Source of the DNA: Candidatus Latescibacter anaerobius SCGC AAA252-E07
GTDB lineage: Bacteria; Latescibacterota; Latescibacteria; Latescibacterales; Latescibacteraceae
Reading direction: 5' to 3'
NCBI GenBank assembly: GCA_000403035.1
Contig: AQSL01000065.1
Location: 1 to 7,101, forward strand
Length of the DNA stretch: 7,101 bases
The notes beneath the pieces are model-generated. The model had not been told where the DNA came from. It did not search any database and saw nothing but the letters and a program-made list of their open reading frames with translations. Positions 1 through 5,283 of this stretch are shown piece by piece. Within the stretch, counting starts at the first letter, position 1, and each line of letters opens with the position of its first letter. The position numbers and the translations under genes are program-made.

Positions 1-84
1 CGGATTTTAAGTGATGTGCGTTCAACGTTCGGAAACGCTTTCGATATTGAAAAAAACAGTTTCAAGCCGACAACTTTCTACTGA
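1..84 (+). CDS. C-terminal end of an unidentified upstream gene (partial)
   Basis: Frame 1 is open from the left edge to a TGA at 82-84, giving 27 residues that end in FKPTTFY. The other two forward frames close within the first 15 bases. The stop lies 30 bases before the start of the next gene on the same strand, as expected for a preceding gene in one transcription unit. The fragment shows no recognisable motif and is too short to assign a family. It could also be chance open sequence, since 27 codons without a stop is not rare. Confidence 0.4.
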   Translation, partial: RILSDVRSTFGNAFDIEKNSFKPTTFY

Positions 85-95
85 AAGCTGAAAGC
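81..95 (+). repeat. Tandem CTGAAAG heptamer, two copies
   Basis: CTGAAAG occurs twice back to back at 81-87 and 88-94, followed by C. The first copy contains the TGA stop of the preceding partial gene. A related sequence in the opposite orientation lies just after the next gene at 906-921. The role is unknown. Such short heptamer repeats can be scattered in intergenic DNA genome-wide, which cannot be judged from one window. Confidence 0.5.
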
Positions 96-114
96 CTTAT
101 CATTCGGAGGAAAA

Positions 115-891
115 ATGGAAAATTTACCGGAACAAATAAGAAAGATATCAGAAGAGTTTGTTGAAAATGTCAGGGAAGCCTTTGGTAAAAGCCTGCACTC
201 GGTAATTCTCTATGGTCCTGCGGCACGAGGCGAGATGGTTCCCGGAAAAAAAGTTCCCTCTATAAACTATCTTGTGGTGGTTGATGACAATACTCCCAGT
301 GAGCTTGCACGCTGTTCAAAGTATGTAAAAAAATGGAGCAAGCAGTTGATAACCATGCCGCTGTTCCTTATTCCCGGTTACATAAAGCTGTCTCTGGATA
401 CTTTCCCTCTCGAGTTTATGGACATATCAAATGCGTACCACGTTTTCTATGGTGAGGATATCCTCGAGGATATTGATTTCGACAGAACGGATGTAAGAAA
501 CCAGTGCGAACGGGAACTGAAAGGCAAACTCCTTCACCTCCGTGCCGAATACCTGAACCTGCGCGGAGACAAAAAAGGGCTCATGGATCTTATTAACCGG
601 TCACTACATACCTTCAGACACATCTTCAACGGGGCGCTTTTCCTGAAAGAACATGAAGTACCGAAAGAAACGGGCTATCTTCTCAGGGCTGTCACGGAAG
701 AGTACGAACTCGATGCTTCGCTTTTTAAAAAACTTACTGCGGTTGCGAACGGAGATGTCAAAATTGATGAAGCCGAAGCGGACGAGCTTTTTGACCTGTA
801 TGTGGAAGAACTTGATAAAATGTCACATAGTATTGATGAAATGTCCGAATCAGGAAATGAAATGTCCGAATCAGGAAATGAAGAGCTATGA
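115..891 (+). CDS. Nucleotidyltransferase-fold protein with altered active site
   Basis: This 258-aa protein is predicted to be cytosolic. Residues 28-56 resemble the polymerase-beta-type nucleotidyltransferase core: a hydrophobic strand leads into GPAARGE (34-40), matching the usual G-S-x-x-R-G turn, followed by SINYLVVVDD (49-58). Active enzymes have Asp-x-Asp where this protein has Ser49-Ile50-Asn51, so two metal-binding acids are missing and ordinary nucleotidyl transfer is doubtful. PLEFMDI (98-104) could supply the third strand. Residues 125-235 look largely helical (QCERELKGKLLHLRAEYL region), like helical domains that follow small nucleotidyltransferase cores. The C-terminus carries a heptapeptide repeat. 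The ATG has GGAGG at 106-110, four bases upstream. The next gene, lemA, is about 110 bases downstream on the same strand. The substrate and role are unknown; a binding or regulatory protein is a fair alternative to an enzyme. Confidence 0.75.
   Translation: MENLPEQIRKISEEFVENVREAFGKSLHSVILYGPAARGEMVPGKKVPSINYLVVVDDNTPSELARCSKYVKKWSKQLITMPLFLIPGYIKLSLDTFPLEFMDISNAYHVFYGEDILEDIDFDRTDVRNQCERELKGKLLHLRAEYLNLRGDKKGLMDLINRSLHTFRHIFNGALFLKEHEVPKETGYLLRAVTEEYELDASLFKKLTAVANGDVKIDEAEADELFDLYVEELDKMSHSIDEMSESGNEMSESGNEEL
817..879 (+). repeat. 21-bp in-frame tandem repeat at gene end
   Basis: Two perfect 21-bp copies (838-858 and 859-879) encode EMSESGN twice. They are preceded by a diverged copy at 817-837 encoding KMSHSID. 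The unit length is a multiple of three, so copy-number change would keep the reading frame. The repeat makes an acidic, Ser-rich and probably flexible tail just before the closing EEL. Two identical copies suggest a recent duplication by slippage. Confidence 0.9.
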
Positions 892-905
892 GCCTGCAGA
901 AAGCA

Positions 906-921
906 GCTTTCAGCGTTCAGC
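906..921 (-). repeat. Inverted CTGAAAG-like heptamer pair downstream of the gene
   Basis: Read on the minus strand this is GCTGAACGCTGAAAGC, two heptad-like units (CTGAACG and CTGAAAG) related to the tandem copies at 81-95 but in the opposite orientation. The plus-strand sequence just before it (GAAAG at 899-903) can also pair with CTTTC (907-911) in a short hairpin. No T-run follows, so it is not a convincing terminator. Confidence 0.45.
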
Positions 922-991
922 ACAAGATACATTTCAGACAGATTTTAGTATCGTTTATTTAACGTATTGAAGAATACAATTTGCACAATAT

Positions 992-996
992 GGAGG
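992..996 (+). promoter_or_regulatory. Ribosome-binding site that decides the lemA start
   Basis: GGAGG lies five bases before the ATG at 1002. Two longer in-frame starts exist: a TTG at 981 and an ATG at 990. The 990 ATG immediately precedes the Shine-Dalgarno core, and neither start has a comparable site upstream. Starting at 1002 also puts MKK directly before the membrane helix, as is usual for LemA proteins. Confidence 0.8.
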
Positions 997-1001
997 AAAA
1001 C

Positions 1002-1583
1002 ATGAAAAAGGTTCTTATTATTCTTGCGATTCTTTTTGGAATACTTTTGCTCATCGCTTTCAGCATTTTCGGGTGGGTAAAAACAACATATAACTCGATT
1101 GTAACGATGGATGAGGAGATTAACGGCGCATGGGCGCAGGTTGAGAATGTTTTACAGCGCAGATATGACCTTATCCCAAATCTTGTGGAAACTGTTAAGG
1201 GGTATGCTTCCCATGAGAGCGAAGTTTTCATCCGGGTTACCGAAGCACGGTCAAAAGTTGCCGGCGCAGGAACTCCCTCAGCCCGTATGGAAGCCGAGGG
1301 TGAGCTGTCAAATGCGCTCTCACGTCTCATGGTGGTTGTTGAGAACTATCCCCAGCTTAAGGCAAACCAGAATTTCGTTATGCTCCAGGATCAACTCGAA
1401 TCAACAGAGAACCGTATCTCGGTCGAACGCGGACGTTATAACAACACGGTCAAACTATATAACCAGTACATACGACGTTTCCCGACTTCAATGCTGGCAG
1501 GAATGTTCAATTTCAACCTGCGCGATTTTTTCGAGGCGCCTGAAGCCGCCCAGACAGCACCGCAGGTTAGATTTAATGAGTAG
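1002..1583 (+). CDS. lemA: LemA family membrane protein
   Basis: This 193-aa protein has a typical LemA layout. A short basic N-terminus (MKK) is followed by one hydrophobic helix at about residues 4-25. Next comes the hallmark region YNSIVTMDEEINGAWAQVEN (30-49) and then LQRRYDLIPNLVETVKGYA (51-69). The rest is helical, with the conserved YPQLKANQNF and QLESTENRIS-type segments (116-140) and the ARxxYN-like RGRYNNTVKLYNQYIRRFP (143-161). LemA proteins are inner-membrane anchored with an antiparallel helical bundle outside the membrane; their molecular function is poorly defined. They often sit with TPM-domain or HtpX-like genes, but no such partner lies downstream here. The gene stands between the altered nucleotidyltransferase gene and a terminator, so it may be the last gene of its unit. 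The family call is firm; the cellular role is not. Confidence 0.95.
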   Translation: MKKVLIILAILFGILLLIAFSIFGWVKTTYNSIVTMDEEINGAWAQVENVLQRRYDLIPNLVETVKGYASHESEVFIRVTEARSKVAGAGTPSARMEAEGELSNALSRLMVVVENYPQLKANQNFVMLQDQLESTENRISVERGRYNNTVKLYNQYIRRFPTSMLAGMFNFNLRDFFEAPEAAQTAPQVRFNE

Positions 1584-1597
1584 AGAAGAATATCCGG

Positions 1598-1628
1598 ACA
1601 AAACCGTTGAGCAATAAAACGGTTTTGT
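1598..1628 (+). terminator. Hairpin terminator after lemA
   Basis: ACAAAACCGTT (1598-1608) and AACGGTTTTGT (1618-1628) are perfect inverted repeats of 11 bp around a nine-base loop. The hairpin begins 14 bases after the lemA stop. The T-rich part lies mostly in the 3' arm and the next few bases (TT, then GGATTTG), so the U-tract is weaker than in a textbook terminator. Its symmetry means it could act weakly in both directions. Confidence 0.65.
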
Positions 1629-1863
1629 TTGGATTTGAATAAAACGAAACAAATAATCCGCACATACATTTTTGGTATTGGTATCACAGAGTCGACTATA
1701 ATTTCGCAACATATTGATAATACTATTATTATCCTCACTAATCCCCTAATATTGTACCAAAAAAACAAGTGGTTATATTGAGCTTACACATCATTATTTT
1801 TTATTCCTAATACATTTTCGACACGCTCTATGAAAAATAATGGAGCAATCATTAAAATAATGC
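1629..1863. other. AT-rich non-coding spacer upstream of the nrd promoter
   Basis: This is the first half of a 462-base gap between lemA and nrdD. I see no convincing coding sequence, tRNA or recognised riboswitch. It holds several AT-rich inverted repeats: GATAATA at 1716-1722 with TATTATC at 1727-1733; CATTATTTTT at 1792-1801 with AAAAATAATG at 1833-1842; and CATTA at 1850-1854 with TAATG at 1858-1862. CAACATATTG at 1707-1716 matches the motif that recurs in the nrdD leader. In DNA this AT-rich, short repeats may be chance. Confidence 0.5.
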
Positions 1864-1891
1864 TTGACAAATTTGAAAAATATGCTAAAAT
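1864..1891 (+). promoter_or_regulatory. Sigma-70-type promoter for the nrd operon
   Basis: TTGACA (1864-1869) is a perfect -35 element. A 16-base spacer follows, then TAAAAT (1886-1891), a five-of-six match to the -10 consensus. The -10 is preceded by TGC (1883-1885), an extended -10 TGn. Transcription would start near 1898, leaving a leader of about 150 bases before nrdD. A weaker second candidate is TTGTCA (1932-1937) with TTTAAA (1955-1960) at 17 bases, which would overlap the repeat array. Confidence 0.65.
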
Positions 1892-1921
1892 ATCTATATC
1901 TTGTGTCACCGATTAAGAATA

Positions 1922-1937
1922 ACACAACATATTGTCA
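1922..1937. promoter_or_regulatory. Candidate NrdR box
   Basis: ACACAACATATTGTCA agrees at 13 of 16 positions with the NrdR-box consensus as I recall it (ACACwATATATwGTGT). NrdR is the ATP-cone repressor of ribonucleotide reductase genes in many bacteria, and its boxes lie in nrd promoter regions, usually in pairs. A second copy with a weaker match (10 of 16) overlaps it at 1933-1948. The site would fall about 25 bases after the predicted transcription start, or over the -35 of the weaker second promoter. No nrdR gene is in the window. Confidence 0.45.
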
Positions 1938-1979
1938 ACATATTATGAATACCTTTTAAACATGTTTTCAACATTTTTA
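1925..1979 (+). repeat. AACAT units in 11-bp register in the nrdD leader
   Basis: Cutting the sequence at 11-base steps from 1925 gives CAACATATTGT, CAACATATTAT, GAATACCTTTT, AAACATGTTTT and CAACATTTTTA. Four of the five units carry AACAT at positions 2-6, and the first two are nearly identical. The fourth contains the palindrome AAACATGTTT (1958-1967). An 11-bp step puts each unit on about the same face of the helix, as expected for cooperative binding by a protein. AT-rich composition makes some chance similarity possible. Confidence 0.55.
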
Positions 1980-2045
1980 AGTCTAAACAAAGTATTTTCG
2001 TAAAAAATTCCGTACTCATGTAACAAAAATAGTAAGGTTCCCCCG

Positions 2046-4076
2046 ATGAAAATTGAGTTTTCCCTTCCTTTTACTGAAATTTATAAACGTGATGGCAAAA
2101 AGGTTTCGTTTGATCCGGTAAAAATTCAAAATGCACTATCAAAAGCAGGTAAAGCAACAAAGGAATTTGACCAGTTTGAAGCTGAACTTTTAACGATACA
2201 GGTAATCAAAGTTCTCGCTCACAGCCATCGTTCCGGTGTTCCGGAGATTGAACAGGTTCAGGATATTGTTGAGCATGTGTTAATAACCTCTAATTATGTA
2301 ACAACCGCCCGTGCTTACATAGTTTACCGTGAGCAGCATAAGAGGCTCAGGTCTGACAAAAAGACATTTGTCGATGTGACCACTTCGGTAAATGAATATC
2401 TTGACCGGCTCGATTGGCGCATTAATGCCAACGCCAATCAGGGGTATTCTCTGGGTGGTCTTATACTGAATGTAGCGGGTAAAGTAGTTGCAAATTACTG
2501 GCTGAATCATGTATACAGTCCGGAAATCGGGAACGCTCATAGAAATGCCGATCTACATATTCATGACCTTGATATGCTATCCGGTTACTGTGCCGGATGG
2601 TCGCTCAGATCTCTTTTAAGCGAGGGATTCAATGGTGTGCCGGGTAAAGTTGAAGCATCACCGCCGAAACATCTATCAAGTGCAGTCGGACAGATGGTAA
2701 ATTTTCTCGGCACACTTCAAAACGAATGGGCCGGTGCACAGGCATTCAGTTCGTTCGACACCTATCTTGCTCCCTATGTGCGTATCGACAATCTCAGTTA
2801 CGATGAAGTGTATCAGCATGTTCAGGAGTTTGTATATAACCTTAATGTGCCATCCAGATGGGGAACCCAGACACCGTTCACAAATGTTACATTTGACTGG
2901 GTATGCCCCGATGATCTCCGCATTCAGAAACCCCTGATTGGTGGAAAAGAACCGGATTTCACCTATGGCGACCTTCAGACTGAAATGGATATGATAAACC
3001 GTGCGTTTATCGATGTTATGAGTAAAGGCGATACGAAGGGGAGGGTATTCACCTTCCCGATACCGACATATAATATAACAAAAGATTTTCCCTGGAATCA
3101 CCCGAACACCATTCCGCTGTTTGAAATGACAGCCAAATACGGTATACCGTACTTCCAGAATTTCATTAATTCCGATCTTTCTCCGCAGATGGTACGATCC
3201 ATGTGCTGCCGTCTGCAGCTTGATCTTCGCGAACTTCTTAAAAGGGGCAATGGCCTTTTCGGCTCAGCGGAAATGACAGGATCAATCGGGGTGGTGACAC
3301 TCAACTGTGCCAGGTTAGGGTACACTGCAAAAGGCAACAAACGTGCATTGTACGATCGAATCGATGTCCTTCTTAACTACGCAAAGGATGCGCTTACAAC
3401 AAAGAGAAAGGTTATTCAGAGACTTATTGACTGTGGTCTTTTCCCGTATACAAAGCGTTATCTGCGGACCCTTAAAAATCATTTCTCAACCATTGGAGTT
3501 AATGGCATTAACGAATGTGTGCGTAATTTTACAAATGACGCTTATAATATTGTCGATGAACGCGGGCATTCTTTTGCATGTGAAATGCTCGACCACATAC
3601 GAGAAAAAATTGTTCAGTTCCAGGAAGAAACCGGAACGTTATTTAACCTCGAGGCAACACCTGCGGAAGGGACGACATACCGTTTTGCCAAAGAGGACAA
3701 AAAGCGTTATCCGGACATACTCCAGGCCGGCCCTGAAGATGCTTCATATTACACTAATTCCACACAGCTTCCGGTCGGTGCTGTTGATGATTCCTTTACA
3801 GCTCTCAGTCTTCAGGAAGAACTGCAAAGGAGGTATACCGGCGGAACAGTATTTCACCTGTATATGGGAGAACGTATATCAACCGCCGAAGCATGTAAAA
3901 AAATCGTTAAGAAAACACTTGAAAAGTTCCGTATACCATATATAACCGTCACTCCTACATTTTCAATTTGTCCCAAGCATGGATATATCCCGGGAGAACA
4001 TCTTTTCTGTCCAAAATGTGATGAGGAACTTATTGCAAAAAAATATTCGGAAATAGAACTCGATACAATATCGTAA
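2046..4076 (+). CDS. nrdD: Anaerobic ribonucleoside-triphosphate reductase, large piece lacking the glycyl-radical domain
   Basis: This 676-aa protein is the catalytic part of class III ribonucleotide reductase, which makes deoxynucleotides from ribonucleoside triphosphates without oxygen. Residues about 10-105 form an ATP-cone (KRDGKKVSFDPVKIQNALSKAG), the allosteric on/off domain. The catalytic barrel follows: HIHDLDMLSGYCAGW (171-185) with a conserved-type Cys182, MCC at 386-388 containing the probable thiyl-radical cysteine, FGSAEMTGSIG (405-415), STIGVNGINE (481-490), FNLEATPAEG (533-542) and TGGTVFH (598-604). The tail has a zinc-type site C642-x2-H645 and C655-x2-C658. In ordinary NrdD the glycyl-radical loop follows this site in the same chain; here the protein ends 18 residues after Cys658 and the loop is in the next gene. 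TAAGG at 2033-2037 is a fitting ribosome site, eight bases before the ATG. The NrdD identity is certain. The reductant (formate or a thioredoxin-like protein) cannot be settled from this sequence by eye. Confidence 0.97.
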   Translation: MKIEFSLPFTEIYKRDGKKVSFDPVKIQNALSKAGKATKEFDQFEAELLTIQVIKVLAHSHRSGVPEIEQVQDIVEHVLITSNYVTTARAYIVYREQHKRLRSDKKTFVDVTTSVNEYLDRLDWRINANANQGYSLGGLILNVAGKVVANYWLNHVYSPEIGNAHRNADLHIHDLDMLSGYCAGWSLRSLLSEGFNGVPGKVEASPPKHLSSAVGQMVNFLGTLQNEWAGAQAFSSFDTYLAPYVRIDNLSYDEVYQHVQEFVYNLNVPSRWGTQTPFTNVTFDWVCPDDLRIQKPLIGGKEPDFTYGDLQTEMDMINRAFIDVMSKGDTKGRVFTFPIPTYNITKDFPWNHPNTIPLFEMTAKYGIPYFQNFINSDLSPQMVRSMCCRLQLDLRELLKRGNGLFGSAEMTGSIGVVTLNCARLGYTAKGNKRALYDRIDVLLNYAKDALTTKRKVIQRLIDCGLFPYTKRYLRTLKNHFSTIGVNGINECVRNFTNDAYNIVDERGHSFACEMLDHIREKIVQFQEETGTLFNLEATPAEGTTYRFAKEDKKRYPDILQAGPEDASYYTNSTQLPVGAVDDSFTALSLQEELQRRYTGGTVFHLYMGERISTAEACKKIVKKTLEKFRIPYITVTPTFSICPKHGYIPGEHLFCPKCDEELIAKKYSEIELDTIS

Positions 4077-4093
4077 ATCATTTCGTATGAAAC

Positions 4094-4098
4094 GGAGG
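4094..4098 (+). promoter_or_regulatory. Strong ribosome-binding site of the small NrdD gene
   Basis: GGAGG sits seven bases before the ATG at 4106, within the 29-base gap after the nrdD stop. It is the best Shine-Dalgarno site of the operon. It supports independent translation of the glycyl-radical domain rather than a broken nrdD reading frame. Confidence 0.85.
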
Positions 4099-4105
4099 AA
4101 GAATT

Positions 4106-4288
4106 ATGGTTCAGGCAATAGTTGGTAAACACTCAATTACGCTCAATGACAGTGAACGACAACCGTGCGAAATCTGGACACGTGTAATGGGTTATTACCG
4201 ACCGGTAAGCGAATTTAATATCGGCAAGAAAAGCGAACATGCAGAACGTCTTTTCTTCCAGGAAAACAAAACAGTTAATGCTTTATAA
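4106..4288 (+). CDS. nrdD: Stand-alone NrdD glycyl-radical domain protein (60 aa)
   Basis: Residues 20-51 (PCEIWTRVMGYYRPVSEFNI, then GKKSEHAERLFF) match the extreme C-terminus of class III ribonucleotide reductases, normally fused to the large chain. Gly29 in RVMGYYRP is the expected radical site, from which the activase NrdG removes a hydrogen atom. The first 19 residues (MVQAIVGKHSITLNDSERQ) have no NrdD motif I recognise and may dock onto the large subunit. Cys21, just before the loop, could join the zinc site or be a redox cysteine. The gene has its own GGAGG site and lies in another frame from nrdD, with an in-frame TGA at 4088-4090, so one indel could not fuse the two. It lies 29 bases after nrdD and one base before the likely nrdG start. 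The closest logic is YfiD/GrcA, a small spare glycyl-radical domain for pyruvate formate-lyase, but here the large partner lacks the domain altogether, so this piece should be essential for activity. Confidence 0.93.
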   Translation: MVQAIVGKHSITLNDSERQPCEIWTRVMGYYRPVSEFNIGKKSEHAERLFFQENKTVNAL

Positions 4289-4289
4289 T

Positions 4290-5006
4290 ATGTCTGTAAT
4301 CGAAAAAACTGTACTTGATATCCCTTTTGCAGGCATCCAGGGAATGACAACTATCGATTACCCCGGGCACTTAGCTGCAGTACTCTTTACCAGGGGTTGT
4401 TCATGGAATTGCCGTTACTGCCATAATCATGAACTCAGGGATTTCACACAGGGAAATTCAATTTCAGGGGAAGATATTAAATCCTTTCTTTTAAGCCGCT
4501 TAGATTATCTTGAAAGTATTGTAATCTCCGGTGGTGAACCTACGCTCCATCCGTCTCTGCCGCATTTATTGGAATCGATTCGTGAACTCGGATATAAAAC
4601 GGCGCTCCATACAAACGGTACGAATCCCGACATGCTAAGGAACATAATCAAAAGAGGTATTCTTGATTTTATTGCATTGGATATCAAGGGTCCCCCGAGA
4701 GCTTATGACCGTATCACACAAAAAAGGGATACCTGTTTTGCTGTATCGAGAAGTATCGATATCATCCTATCTTCAAATATAGAATACGAATTCCGAACGA
4801 CATATCATCCACTTATACTTTCCGAAAAAGAGATTCTGGAAGTTATGAATACCCTTTACAGCATCGGCTGCAGAAGATATTATATTCAAAAATTCCGGAA
4901 AGAAGGGGTCTGTGACGAGGAACTCGTGAACTACGGATTCATCAGTTTACCATCCACTGCCGTTACCCTGGGGAAAAAACTATTTCCGGAGTTCGGGGTA
5001 CGGTAA
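4290..5006 (+). CDS. nrdG: Anaerobic ribonucleotide reductase activating protein (radical SAM)
   Basis: This is the radical-SAM activase that uses a [4Fe-4S] cluster and S-adenosylmethionine to install the glycyl radical on NrdD. With the ATG at 4290 it is 238 aa. The cluster motif is C37-SWN-C41-RY-C44. SGGEPT (80-85) is the SAM-binding turn, and HTNG (107-110) and DIKGP (131-135) are further family motifs. The opening GMTTIDYPG (18-26) is typical of the NrdG2 type, also annotated as pyruvate formate-lyase-activating-like. I chose 4290 because it follows the stop of the small NrdD gene by one base, fitting coupled translation, and places the family motifs at the usual distance from the N-terminus. 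In-frame ATGs at 4278 and 4239 would overlap the previous gene. No clear Shine-Dalgarno site precedes 4290, so translation probably depends on the upstream gene. A strong terminator follows. Confidence 0.93.
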   Translation: MSVIEKTVLDIPFAGIQGMTTIDYPGHLAAVLFTRGCSWNCRYCHNHELRDFTQGNSISGEDIKSFLLSRLDYLESIVISGGEPTLHPSLPHLLESIRELGYKTALHTNGTNPDMLRNIIKRGILDFIALDIKGPPRAYDRITQKRDTCFAVSRSIDIILSSNIEYEFRTTYHPLILSEKEILEVMNTLYSIGCRRYYIQKFRKEGVCDEELVNYGFISLPSTAVTLGKKLFPEFGVR

Positions 5007-5047
5007 ATAACGGGCAGGAATTCCGTCAAATTTCTTATAAAGACCTG

Positions 5048-5092
5048 ATAGTCTCTTTTTTTAAGAAAAAGGGGCTATTTTCATTTTTATTT
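5048..5092 (+). terminator. Intrinsic terminator of the nrd operon
   Basis: ATAGTCTCTTTTT (5048-5060) pairs with AAAAAGGGGCTAT (5066-5078) as a 13-bp RNA stem with two G-U pairs and a five-base loop. A T-rich tail follows (TTTTCATTTTTATTTC, from 5078). It begins about 40 bases after the nrdG stop, so it most likely ends the three-gene nrd transcript. Confidence 0.8.
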
Positions 5093-5218
5093 CAATCCAT
5101 CATTACTATTTGAAACGTTATGAAGACCGGAACAGGTAAGAGAATACTATGCGCTAACTGTAATTTGGATGGAATACTATGAAAAAGGGTATTTAAAAAA
5201 AAATTTGTTTGCATATAT

Positions 5219-5224
5219 TATAAT
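5219..5224 (+). promoter_or_regulatory. Possible -10 element upstream of the hydrolase gene
   Basis: TATAAT at 5219-5224 is a perfect -10 hexamer, 59 bases before the ATG at 5284. No good -35 sits at 16-18 bases; that position is an A-run in AAAAAAAAA (5195-5203). The gene follows a terminator, so it needs its own promoter, but in AT-rich DNA a lone TATAAT is weak evidence. Confidence 0.35.
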
Positions 5225-5283
5225 AACAAACAGAGCGGTGATTTATGTATATACTGTAAAATCTTATTGAAACGAGGTGTGCT

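Noticed and set aside
964..977. Small hairpin GTATT-GAAG-AATAC before lemA
   Set aside because: The stem is only five AT-rich base pairs and has no T-run or known motif.
981..1001. Longer lemA start at TTG 981 or ATG 990
   Set aside because: Both lack a suitable ribosome site, and the Shine-Dalgarno core at 992-996 lies inside the extra region; ATG 1002 fits better.
1436..1768. Minus-strand open frame across the lemA end and the following gap
   Set aside because: It overlaps conserved lemA coding sequence, crosses a terminator hairpin and shows no protein motif.
3343..3945. 200-codon plus-strand frame inside nrdD
   Set aside because: It is an out-of-frame shadow of strongly conserved NrdD sequence, and its product resembles no known family.
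4074..4108. nrdD broken by a frameshift or sequencing error, with the tail fragment left over
   Set aside because: The frame of the small gene has its own TGA at 4088-4090, after the nrdD stop at 4074-4076, so no single insertion or deletion rejoins them. The small gene also has a well-spaced GGAGG site and a full-length conserved domain.
5142..5181. Direct repeat GAATACTATG, two copies 30 bases apart
   Set aside because: A ten-base AT-rich match with no related structure nearby; probably chance.
5120..5182. A 20-residue peptide with a Cys-x-x-Cys pair in the gap before the hydrolase gene
   Set aside because: There is no ribosome-binding site, it sits just after a terminator, and such short open frames are expected by chance.
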